From positions 1-11,346 of the forward strand of contig QHZM01000041.1 in NCBI GenBank assembly GCA_003224665.1: a stretch of 11,346 nucleotides of DNA, written 5' to 3'. The position numbers and the translations under genes were made by a program. Every line of letters starts with the position of its first letter. The stretch's first letter is position 1. The notes beneath the pieces are model-generated. The model saw only the letters and a list, made by a program, of their open reading frames with translations, did not search any database and was not told the origin of the DNA. Source of the DNA: Acidobacteriota bacterium. Lineage in GTDB: Bacteria; Acidobacteriota; Terriglobia; UBA7540. Below are positions 1 to 6,549 of the stretch, piece by piece.

Positions 1-62
1 TTGGATGATTGCTTTTTTTCTACCTCCGACGTCAGTGTCTGTGCGAACCGTGTGCTGCCCAT
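1..62 (-). CDS. 5' end of an unidentified leftward gene (partial)
   Basis: An ATG on the minus strand (bases 62-60) is preceded by an excellent Shine-Dalgarno sequence, AGGAGG, on the minus strand at bases 73-68, five bases from the start. The reading frame stays open to the window edge and gives 20 residues beginning MGSTRFAQTLTSEVEKKQSS. This is too short to identify a family. The strong ribosome binding site, the promoter-like -10 box and the paired palindromic operators upstream are the main reasons to believe in it. The gene diverges from the rest of the window. Confidence 0.5.
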   Translation of the reverse strand, partial: MGSTRFAQTLTSEVEKKQSS

Positions 63-105
63 AGCTCCCTCCTTGCTGAAGTCTCTATTTTCAATTCTCG
101 AGACA

Positions 106-111
106 ATTCTA
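106..111 (-). promoter_or_regulatory. Candidate -10 box of the leftward gene
   Basis: The minus strand reads TAGAAT here, five of six matches to TATAAT, which would place transcription initiation near base 99. There is no good -35 hexamer at 17 bp, as is typical of activator-dependent promoters. The nearest upstream palindrome is centred about 42 bp before the inferred start, the usual class II position for a CRP/FNR-family activator. Confidence 0.35.
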
Positions 112-133
112 CAGTCGCGGCGCACGCGTAAAT

Positions 134-149
134 CGTGACGGAAGTCACA
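134..149 (-). promoter_or_regulatory. CRP/FNR-family operator, proximal site
   Basis: The sequence CGTGACGGAAGTCACA contains GTGA-N6-TCAC with perfect dyad symmetry (GTGAC 135-139, GTCAC 144-148). It differs from the CRP consensus TGTGA-N6-TCACA at one of the ten defined positions. Its centre is at 141.5. FNR-type regulators with a related recognition helix (for example HcpR-like proteins) use the same core, so the cognate regulator cannot be named. Confidence 0.5.
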
Positions 150-155
150 GCTTGG

Positions 156-171
156 AGTGACTGGCATCACG
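156..171 (-). promoter_or_regulatory. CRP/FNR-family operator, distal site
   Basis: A second GTGA-N6-TCAC element (GTGA 157-160, TCAC 167-170) is centred at 163.5, exactly 22 bp from the first, so both lie on the same helix face. Relative to the inferred start near base 99 it sits near -64, a class I-like position. The pair most plausibly controls the leftward gene. The next rightward gene is separated from it by an insertion sequence. Confidence 0.45.
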
Positions 172-236
172 GTTGGGGCGCTATTCACGGCAAAGGGGTA
201 ACGTATTGAGGTCTACATAATCGAGTGACGGTCCGA

Positions 237-286
237 GCCCTCACCCCCGGCCCCTCTCCCCGAGGGAGATTGTGTGAGAACTAGCG
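237..286 (+). repeat. Left inverted repeat of the insertion sequence
   Basis: This 50-bp GC-rich end contains CCCTCACCC, then CCCTCTCCC and a small palindrome (CTCCCCGAGGGAG). It ends in AACTAGCG, matched by CGCTAGTT at the other end. The CCCTCACCC / CCCTCTCCC pattern also resembles dispersed palindromic repeats common in GC-rich bacterial genomes. Confidence 0.5.
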
Positions 287-380
287 CGTGGGGGCGGCGG
301 GTGGCAGTGAGAGGGAGGTTATGAGCTGGGCGAATGAGTTTTCTCGACTCCGCGAGGGGCGATTGCTTTGTGCGGCCCCC

Positions 381-1463
381 TCACGCTCTCGGGCTGAACC
401 GCCACAACCGCGTCAGGTTGAAGGCAGTGCACATCAGCGCCACTTCCACGCCCACTTTGCCCAGACCGCGCAGCCGGAAGCGACGCATCCCTCGTTGCTC
501 TTTCAGCACGCCGATCACCGGTTCGACCAGCGCCTGCCGTCGCCGGTAGCGCGCCTGTCCCGCCGGGCTGCGCAGGCGCGCCCGCATGCGCCAGTGTTCG
601 GGCGAGTCCCCCCGCATCTTCAGCGGACCGCGTCGTTGTTTCAGCTCCCCGGTCAAGTGCGCGTCCGGCAGGTACCCTTCGATGCCCCGCTGCTCCAGCG
701 CCTTCAGGTTCCGAACCGAAAAGAATCCGCTATCCGCACTCACTTCGGCCGGGCGTTCCCGGCACGCCTGCCCCACTTGCTCCACCATGGGCACCAACGA
801 AGCACTATCGCTCACCGCTTGCGTGGCGCGCTCGGCGACGATCAGATGATCGTCGCTCACCGCCAAGTCCACGGTGTAGCCCAGCGTGAAGCCGCCGCCC
901 GTCTCGTGCAGAAAACGGCTGTCGGGATCGGTCCGCGACAACTGCCGCGCCCCCAGCCGAATCTCCCTGCGCGTCCGGGCCAGCCGCTGGCGCAGTTCTT
1001 GTTCCGTCTCCATCCGGCGTCGCGAGGCGTTGGCCCGCACCCGCGTCGAGTCGATCGCCACGTGTCCCAACCGCCCCATCCCCAGACCGCGCGCCACTTC
1101 GACAACTTGCAGAAACAGATCATTGATCGCTCGCCGATGCCGGGTGCGAAAGGCGTTCAGCGTCCAGTGGTCGGGCGTCGCTCCGCCCGCCAGGTAGCGA
1201 AACGCCAGGTCCTCTCGGATCCGCTGCTCCAGCCGTCGCGACGAGGTCACTTGCAGGGCGTAGGCGTACAGCCACACCTTCACCATCAGCGCTGGCGCGT
1301 AGGCAGGAGGACCTTCTTCAACATAATCCTGCTCGAATCCGCTCAGGTCCAACTGCTCCACCACCTCGTGCACGAAGAAACACAAGTGATCCTCCCCCAG
1401 CACGTCCTTCACGCTGGGCGGCAACAGATAGGCTTGATCCGGGTTATAAGGCAAAAATCTCAT
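381..1463 (-). CDS. IS1182-family DDE transposase
   Basis: This 360-residue protein catalyses cut-and-paste movement of the surrounding element. The N-terminal part has the IS1182/IS5-type signature: HLCFFVHEVVEQLD, then a LMVKVWLYAYA segment and TPDHWTLNAFRTRHR. The DDE triad can be placed at D138 (VAIDSTRVRANAS), D244 (VSADSGFF) and E314 (VEPVIGVLKEQRG, the typical E-K-R region). The chosen ATG (1463-1461) has GGAGG six bases upstream; a GTG at 1478-1476 is in frame but would overlap that ribosome binding site. The length is on the short side for IS1182 transposases, but all catalytic blocks are present, so the gene is probably intact. Confidence 0.85.
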   Translation of the reverse strand: MRFLPYNPDQAYLLPPSVKDVLGEDHLCFFVHEVVEQLDLSGFEQDYVEEGPPAYAPALMVKVWLYAYALQVTSSRRLEQRIREDLAFRYLAGGATPDHWTLNAFRTRHRRAINDLFLQVVEVARGLGMGRLGHVAIDSTRVRANASRRRMETEQELRQRLARTRREIRLGARQLSRTDPDSRFLHETGGGFTLGYTVDLAVSDDHLIVAERATQAVSDSASLVPMVEQVGQACRERPAEVSADSGFFSVRNLKALEQRGIEGYLPDAHLTGELKQRRGPLKMRGDSPEHWRMRARLRSPAGQARYRRRQALVEPVIGVLKEQRGMRRFRLRGLGKVGVEVALMCTAFNLTRLWRFSPRA

Positions 1464-1513
1464 CGCGGGCCTCCTCACCCCGCATTATACAAACCTGTCA
1501 ACCCTTCCCTCTC

Positions 1514-1576
1514 CGCTAGTTGCCACACAGACTCCGAGGGAGAGGGTGGTCCCGCTCAGCGGGCCCGGGTGAGGGC
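1514..1576 (-). repeat. Right inverted repeat of the insertion sequence
   Basis: This is the imperfect inverted copy of the left end, beginning CGCTAGTT and ending GGGTGAGGGC. It is about 13 bp longer than the left copy because of a hairpin, CCCGC-TCA-GCGGG (1551-1563), which the left end lacks. Confidence 0.5.
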
Positions 1577-1776
1577 GCGACGGGAGGAGATTTCGAGTGG
1601 CGCGCCCGTGTGGTAGCAGAAGCCGACTCAGCTTGGCTTTGACAATCTAGGGCGCTCTGCGGGGTGATTTTGGTGGTTGAACTCGGATTCTCTTGCTAGG
1701 CTACTCGGGCCGTGTGTTGCACTTGAGCACCGCAGCATTTTTGTACTTCGAATCCGTCTTGTGATCCTAGGAACGG

Positions 1777-2826
1777 ATGGACCATTCGGCAAAGCTTCTT
1801 CTCAACCTGTTTCTGATCTACGGGGCAGCCAAGCTGCTGGCGGAAATCTTCGAACGCCTGCGGCAACCCGCAGTTGTCGGCGAGATCCTAGCAGGGACGT
1901 TACTCGGCCCGTCCCTGCTCGGATGGGTTCAGCCGGGAGATATGCTCGCGGGATTGGCGGAGATCGGCGTCATTTTTCTGCTGTTCACCGTTGGCCTTGA
2001 AACACGTTCAGCCGCGATGGTAGCCACTAGCGTTGGCATCACTGCGCGCGTCCTGAAAGACGCGAATGTACTCTTTACGCGGGCCGCGCGGGTGATCCTA
2101 GGAGCCGCGGTTCTGGACGACATCCTTGGGATGATCGTGTTGGCCGTTGTTACCAGCCTTTCAGCCGGTGGCATCAAGTATATGCAGCTCGCGATTGTGG
2201 CGGCGGAAGCCATTAGCTTCACCCTGTTGATATTGCTGTTCGGGCCGCGAATCGTCAGAAGACTCGAGCCGGCAGTGCCGGGGCTCAAGAGCAGCAATCC
2301 CGCCTTTGTCCTCTCGATTCTGCTGTGCCTGGGGCTTTCGCTCGCCTCTGTGTACATTGGCATGGCAGCGATCATCGGTGCGTTTCTGGCCGGCTTGGCG
2401 CTGGCTGACCACAGCGCGAAGTGGCGCCTGCATGATAAGGTTCAGCCCGTGTACGAATTCTTGGCGCCGTTCTTTTTCGTCTACTTGGGAACTCAGGTCA
2501 ACGTGCGTACCCTCGCTCAGCGAGACCTCCTTGAGATGGTTGGTGTGGTGTGCCTTTTGGCCATCGCGAGCAAGTTGATCGGCTGTGGCCTAGCCTCGCT
2601 GAGTATGGGCTGGAAGGACGCGCTGCGCGTCGGTGTCGGGATGGTGCCGCGCGGTGAGGTTGGGTTGATTGTCGCTGCGGTGGGCCTAAGCCTTCATACC
2701 ATTTCGGACAGGATTTACACAGTTGTCCTGCTCATGAGCATGATTACCACGCTGGTGGCACCGCCCCTACTGCGCTTGTTGTTTCCAGCTGGCACAGCTC
2801 CCGTGGAGATGGCAGCCAACGAATAG
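1777..2826 (+). CDS. CPA2-family cation/proton antiporter, internally shortened
   Basis: This 349-residue polytopic inner-membrane protein of the NapA/KefB superfamily would exchange Na+ or K+ for protons. Family landmarks are visible in order: RQPAVVGEILAGTLLGPSLLG (29-49), EIGVIFLLFTVGLETR (62-77), VATSVGITARVL (82-93), the ion-binding pair D114-D115 in GAAVLDDILG, FLAGLALA (203-210), PFFFVYLGTQVN (231-242) and PRGEVGLI (291-298). In relatives about 45-50 residues, including membrane helix sequence, separate GLETR from the GAAMVATSVG segment. Here they are joined directly at residues 77/78 (near base 2007) in frame. Stop codons at 1762 and 1768 are in frame upstream, so ATG 1777 is the first possible ATG; AGGA lies just before it. 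A TTGACA at 1639-1644 has no good -10 partner. Transport activity is doubtful if the shortening is real. Confidence 0.85.
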   Translation: MDHSAKLLLNLFLIYGAAKLLAEIFERLRQPAVVGEILAGTLLGPSLLGWVQPGDMLAGLAEIGVIFLLFTVGLETRSAAMVATSVGITARVLKDANVLFTRAARVILGAAVLDDILGMIVLAVVTSLSAGGIKYMQLAIVAAEAISFTLLILLFGPRIVRRLEPAVPGLKSSNPAFVLSILLCLGLSLASVYIGMAAIIGAFLAGLALADHSAKWRLHDKVQPVYEFLAPFFFVYLGTQVNVRTLAQRDLLEMVGVVCLLAIASKLIGCGLASLSMGWKDALRVGVGMVPRGEVGLIVAAVGLSLHTISDRIYTVVLLMSMITTLVAPPLLRLLFPAGTAPVEMAANE

Positions 2827-2856
2827 AGCCACGCGATGGGCTTTCGCCTTGGGAGA

Positions 2857-2891
2857 GATACGTATCTGCGTGGGGAGAAACCCGTGGGTTT
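2857..2891 (+). terminator. Palindromes after the antiporter gene, possible terminator
   Basis: Two palindromes follow the antiporter stop: GATACGTATC (2857-2866) and AAACCCGTGGGTTT (2878-2891). The second can form a six-pair stem and is followed by TGCGTTTGG, a weak T-tract. The first is nested within CCACGC (2829-2834) and GCGTGG (2868-2873). This may separate the antiporter transcript from the trehalose operon, but the lack of a clean T-run makes it tentative. Confidence 0.3.
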
Positions 2892-2972
2892 GCGTTTGGC
2901 CTTGGAGTTTCTCATCCTCCAGACGCAACAAGATTCCGCTGGCGTCAGTGAGCAGTGTAAGATGATATCGCG

Positions 2973-5105
2973 ATGCGGATTACTTTTCGTTTGATCTTAT
3001 CGCTCGTCGTTGGAGTCACACTCGTTGCGCTCGTTTTTTCCTATTTCCAGGTCCGGCAAGAAGAGCGACGACTCAGGGAAGAAACTGAGCGACGGGCTGC
3101 GGTTTTGGCCGAAAGTCTTCAAGAGAGTGTCGAGCCTTTACTCGACAGCAAGTCATCTGGGAATCTTCAGCGGATTGTGGAAAGGTTTGGCAACCGCAAG
3201 CGACTCAGCGGCGTGGCGGTCTACGACGCAAATGGTCGCTCTCTAGCTGTCACTTCGGGCTTGCCGCCCAGCTTCACTCGCTCTCCGGCAGCCGCCTTTG
3301 AAGCAGTTCGCACCGACCAGGGTTATGGTCAATTCCAAACGATAAACGAAAAGCTGATCCACATCTATGCGCTGCCTCTGCATCGGGAAGGAATCCTGGC
3401 AGGAGTTTTGGTGATTCTGCATGATGCGAGTTTCATTTCCATGAAGAGGCTCAGGACAGGCGAGACTTCGGCGGAAGTCAGCTTACCCAAGGCGGACCTT
3501 TTCAAACCTCTCGCGCAAGAGGTGGTCCATCTCGCCAAGAGCCTTTCTGCCGCCAGGGCTGCGGCCCAAGAGGAAGCACGGCTCCGAGAAGCGGCAGAGT
3601 CATTATGGACCTCCGAACGCTTGAGGGAGCACGTCCGGGGTAAATTGCAGGGGCGGCCGCTATTTGTGGTTTCCAACCGAGAGCCCTACATGCATGTTCG
3701 GAAAGGAAATGAGATCGCGGTCATGGAGCCGGCGAGTGGCTTGGTGACTGCTCTGGAGCCGATTTTGAGAGCGTGTGGGGGAACGTGGGTCGCGCACGGA
3801 GGAGGGGATGCCGACCGGGAAACTGCGGACGAATGTGACAAGCTCAGGGTACCACCGGATGACCCGCACTTCACTCTCAAACGGGTGTGGCTTACGAGGG
3901 AAGAAGAAGAAGGATACTATTACGGCTTCTCCAACGAAGGTCTTTGGCCCCTCTGCCACATTGCTCACACAAGGCCCACGTTCCGGGCTGAGGATTGGTC
4001 CGACTACCAGGCGGTCAATCTCAAATTCGCGGAATCGATTCTCGAAGAATTAGAAGGAACCGAAGAGCCTTGCGTGCTGATCCAGGACTACCACTTTGCC
4101 CTTCTGCCGCAGCTCATTAAGCAAAGGCGGCCAGATGCACGTGTGGCCATCTTCTGGCACATCCCATGGCCGAACCCGGAGGCTTTTGGCATCTGCCCAT
4201 GGCAGAAGGAACTCCTGGATGCGTTACTGGGAGCGGACCTCATCGGATTTCATATCCAGTTTCACTGCAACAATTTCTTGGAGACAGTGGATCGAGCGCT
4301 CGAATCTCGAATTGACTGGGAGGGTTTCGCAGTCAATCGGCATGGTCACACGACTTGGGTAAAGCCCTTTCCGATCAGCATCGCGCTTCCCAATGATGCC
4401 TCAACACCCTCGGTAGAATCCAGCGCGGAACAAGTAAGAGTTCGCTTGTTCAAAGAGCTTGGCGTGAAGGCGTCATACTTGGGGGTAGGAGTTGACCGTA
4501 TCGATTACACCAAAGGCATCCTCGAAAGGCTTCGAGGAATCGAGCGGTTCTTGGAAAAATACCCGGTCTATCGCCAGCAGCTGACGTTCGTGGAGCTGGG
4601 AGCTCCAAGCCGCACTCACATCAAGCAATACCATGATCTTGTCGCGCAGGTGGAGGCAGAAGCAGATCGCATCAATTCGCGTTTCCAGACCAAAGAGTGG
4701 AAGCCAATCATTTTCCGTAAAGGCCACCACACTCATGAAGAAATCCAACCCTACTATCGGGCGGCGGACTTCGGTCTGGTTACTTCTCTGCATGACGGCA
4801 TGAACCTTGTCGCCAAGGAATATGTAGCCGCCCGCGATGACGAGCAAGGAGTCTTAATCCTCAGTTGTTTCACGGGTGCGTCCCGTGAGCTGCAGGACGC
4901 TTTGATCGTCAATCCTTACGACATTGAGCAAATAGCTGAAGCCATGCGCTGTGCACTGGAGATGAACCCCGAAGAGCGAGCGAGCCGGATGCAGAGAATG
5001 CGCCGCACCGTCAGAGAAGCGAATGTGTATTGCTGGGCGGCGAATCTGATCACGGAGCTCTCTCAAGTGCAGCTCGAAAAGGCTGAGGCAGCGAAGCCGC
5101 GGTAA
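2973..5105 (+). CDS. otsA: Sensor-fused trehalose-6-phosphate synthase (GT20)
   Basis: This 710-residue protein transfers glucose from a nucleotide sugar to glucose-6-phosphate, giving trehalose-6-phosphate. Residues 5-26 form a membrane helix, followed by an extracytoplasmic PAS/Cache-like region (about 30-152; VAVYDANGRSLAVTSG is typical), a helical linker (about 180-225) and the GT20 domain (about 228-700). Active-site features are visible: SNREPY, SGLVTAL, Y316 and W325, D372 in IQDYHFALLP, R509 and K514 in GVDRIDYTKG, and HDGMNLVAKEYVA (607-619). These match E. coli OtsA Y76, W85, D130, R262 and K267. Relatives have a second membrane helix and a HAMP start before MKRLRTGE. Here HDASFIS (150-156) runs straight into it, so about 45 residues seem missing near base 3440. 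With only one helix the enzyme domain would lie outside the membrane, which argues against a functional topology. An in-frame stop at 2958 limits the start; no strong ribosome binding site is seen. Confidence 0.9.
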   Translation: MRITFRLILSLVVGVTLVALVFSYFQVRQEERRLREETERRAAVLAESLQESVEPLLDSKSSGNLQRIVERFGNRKRLSGVAVYDANGRSLAVTSGLPPSFTRSPAAAFEAVRTDQGYGQFQTINEKLIHIYALPLHREGILAGVLVILHDASFISMKRLRTGETSAEVSLPKADLFKPLAQEVVHLAKSLSAARAAAQEEARLREAAESLWTSERLREHVRGKLQGRPLFVVSNREPYMHVRKGNEIAVMEPASGLVTALEPILRACGGTWVAHGGGDADRETADECDKLRVPPDDPHFTLKRVWLTREEEEGYYYGFSNEGLWPLCHIAHTRPTFRAEDWSDYQAVNLKFAESILEELEGTEEPCVLIQDYHFALLPQLIKQRRPDARVAIFWHIPWPNPEAFGICPWQKELLDALLGADLIGFHIQFHCNNFLETVDRALESRIDWEGFAVNRHGHTTWVKPFPISIALPNDASTPSVESSAEQVRVRLFKELGVKASYLGVGVDRIDYTKGILERLRGIERFLEKYPVYRQQLTFVELGAPSRTHIKQYHDLVAQVEAEADRINSRFQTKEWKPIIFRKGHHTHEEIQPYYRAADFGLVTSLHDGMNLVAKEYVAARDDEQGVLILSCFTGASRELQDALIVNPYDIEQIAEAMRCALEMNPEERASRMQRMRRTVREANVYCWAANLITELSQVQLEKAEAAKPR

Positions 5106-5116
5106 GGAGATGTTGA

Positions 5117-5896
5117 TTGCGTTCGCTCTGGTCTCAATGGCCGAAGATCCAAGAAATCCTTGTCGGCAAGAACCTGATTCTGCTTTTCGACTATGACGGA
5201 ACATTGGCACCGATTGTTGCCCATCCGTCCCAAGCCAGACTTCCAGCGCCGACCCGAGCAGCGCTCACAAAACTGGCGTGTTCGCCCCGGGTTGCACTCG
5301 GGATTGTCAGCGGAAGGGAGTTGAGCCAATTGAAGCGCCTCGTGAGGCTGAAGAACATCTGCTACGTCGGGAGTCACGGACTGGAGTGGGCGTTGCCGGG
5401 CCTTGGCCCCAGCCTGCGTATATCTCCACGTCGGTCTCGTCCGCTCCGACAGATTACGAGAGAACTGCGGCACGCCCTGCGTGGCCTTCCGAAGGTTTGG
5501 ATCGAGCGCAAGATCGCGAGTGTGGCTGTGCACTATCGTGGAGCCAGCGTTCACCATGCACGCTCCGCGCGGACACAGCTTGCCCGGATAGCTCGCCAGT
5601 ACGCCGCTCAGTTTAGGCTTCAGGAGGGAAAGAAAGGGTTCGAGTTCCTCCCTGCCGGGGCAAGCACCAAAGGCACTGCGGTGCAAGCCTTGGTGGCTCG
5701 ACTTCGCAGGGGGCGCTTTCCCGCGGTGGTCTATTTCGGGGACGACTCCACGGATGAGAGTGTTTTTGCCTGTTTGAGCAAAAACGATTTCGGCATCTTC
5801 GTCGGCAGGCCGCGCCTAAGCCGCGCGCGCTTCTATCTGCGCTCTCCAGGAGAGGTGTGCAAATTCCTGCAGCGCGTGTGTAAAATAATCGTATGA
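5117..5896 (+). CDS. otsB: Trehalose-6-phosphate phosphatase (HAD family)
   Basis: This 259-residue cytoplasmic enzyme removes phosphate from trehalose-6-phosphate to release trehalose, completing the OtsA reaction. All haloacid dehalogenase motifs are present: DYDGTL with nucleophile D25 and acid/base D27, S65 in IVSGRE, K185 in GASTKGTA, and D209/D210 in YFGDDSTDE. GSHGLEW (85-91) and GFEFLPAG (174-181) are typical of trehalose phosphatases. The length is normal. The start is TTG at 5117, chosen because AAGGAG (5104-5109) lies seven bases upstream and overlaps the otsA stop; an ATG at 5110 is out of frame. The 11-base gap to otsA and the ATGA overlap with the next gene indicate co-translation. 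Confidence 0.93.
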   Translation: MRSLWSQWPKIQEILVGKNLILLFDYDGTLAPIVAHPSQARLPAPTRAALTKLACSPRVALGIVSGRELSQLKRLVRLKNICYVGSHGLEWALPGLGPSLRISPRRSRPLRQITRELRHALRGLPKVWIERKIASVAVHYRGASVHHARSARTQLARIARQYAAQFRLQEGKKGFEFLPAGASTKGTAVQALVARLRRGRFPAVVYFGDDSTDESVFACLSKNDFGIFVGRPRLSRARFYLRSPGEVCKFLQRVCKIIV

Positions 5897-6549
5897 GAGT
5901 CGCTATAGCGCCGTTCGAATTCTTTGCTGCTGCGACTTTGGTCCGCATCACGGGTCAGCGGGCTCACACGCTGGCAGATCTGCTGGAGAACATTAGGAAT
6001 TGCGCCGACGCGTCGGTCTTCAACCATACGTTTCAAAGCCTGCAGCAGCATCACTTCTTGACCGAAGGATTTTCCAACGATTTCGCGCAGTGGGCTCTCG
6101 CGTCCTGCAATGAGCCGCGACTTGCCGAGCGGCTGGCCTCGCTCGACATCCGGCACTATGCAAACTTGGCCGCCCTGCGGACTGATCTCGTCCACGCACT
6201 GGAGACCTATTTGCACGAGGTGCCGAATGCTGCCCAACGGAAAGCGTTTGAGCCCTTCTATTTCTGTGAAGCCGTCACGGTGGCGGTGCCGACGCCGTGG
6301 CAGGCTCGAACACTGGCCGAGTTCTGCGAGGGGCTCCGCCACGTAAGCATCCATACGGTGCACTACCATTTCGTGGCTGCGCGCCTCCGCGAGCCACTTA
6401 CAGTGAATGACTTTTCCTTTTGGTTCGAAGAAAGCCTTGGCCTAAAGGATCTGGGTGACCGAATTGACCTGATCGATATCTATACAAATACGCTCGAAGG
6501 CGTGCGGCAGCACATCCTGGAGGAGGCCACCCCTTGGCTAGCAGCTTGA
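5893..6549 (+). CDS. DUF5752-like protein, two-repeat
   Basis: This 218-residue soluble protein has no signal peptide or membrane segment. I recognise the pattern of family DUF5752 (FEFF...LTG-type start, NDFxxW, FYFCEA, TNTLEGVR), whose members tend to sit beside trehalose and glycosyltransferase genes; the function is unknown. It contains two related halves. TLADL / H45 / NDF (62-64) / R80 / D85 in the first recur as TLAEF / H159 / NDF (172-174) / R190 / D195 in the second, offset by 110-114 residues. Its ATG overlaps the otsB stop (ATGA), and its own end overlaps treT by 16 bases, so it is embedded in the trehalose operon. A regulatory or scaffolding role for the neighbouring synthases is inference only. 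Confidence 0.75.
   Translation: MRVAIAPFEFFAAATLVRITGQRAHTLADLLENIRNCADASVFNHTFQSLQQHHFLTEGFSNDFAQWALASCNEPRLAERLASLDIRHYANLAALRTDLVHALETYLHEVPNAAQRKAFEPFYFCEAVTVAVPTPWQARTLAEFCEGLRHVSIHTVHYHFVAARLREPLTVNDFSFWFEESLGLKDLGDRIDLIDIYTNTLEGVRQHILEEATPWLAA

Larger units (their letters stand above)
237..1576 (-). mobile_element. Insertion sequence, IS1182-like
   Basis: One transposase gene on the minus strand lies between inverted repeats. The outermost 10 bp are perfect (GCCCTCACCC 237-246 against GGGTGAGGGC 1567-1576). A further perfect 8-bp pair (AACTAGCG 279-286, CGCTAGTT 1514-1521) and an imperfect CCCTCTCCC-rich stretch lie inside. I see no convincing target-site duplication next to these ends, so the true boundaries may differ by some bases. 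The family assignment rests on the transposase, not on the ends. Confidence 0.6.

Noticed and set aside
1484..1501. TATAAT and TTGACA on the minus strand just before the transposase
   Set aside because: Both hexamers are perfect but only 6 bp apart, too close to act as a promoter pair. The -35 position at 17 bp from TATAAT has no match.
288..1616. Long open frame on the plus strand (about 440 codons)
   Set aside because: It is the antisense of the transposase gene. Its translation is rich in R, P, H and Q with no recognisable motif, as expected for the reverse frame of a GC-rich gene, while the minus strand carries a clear DDE protein.
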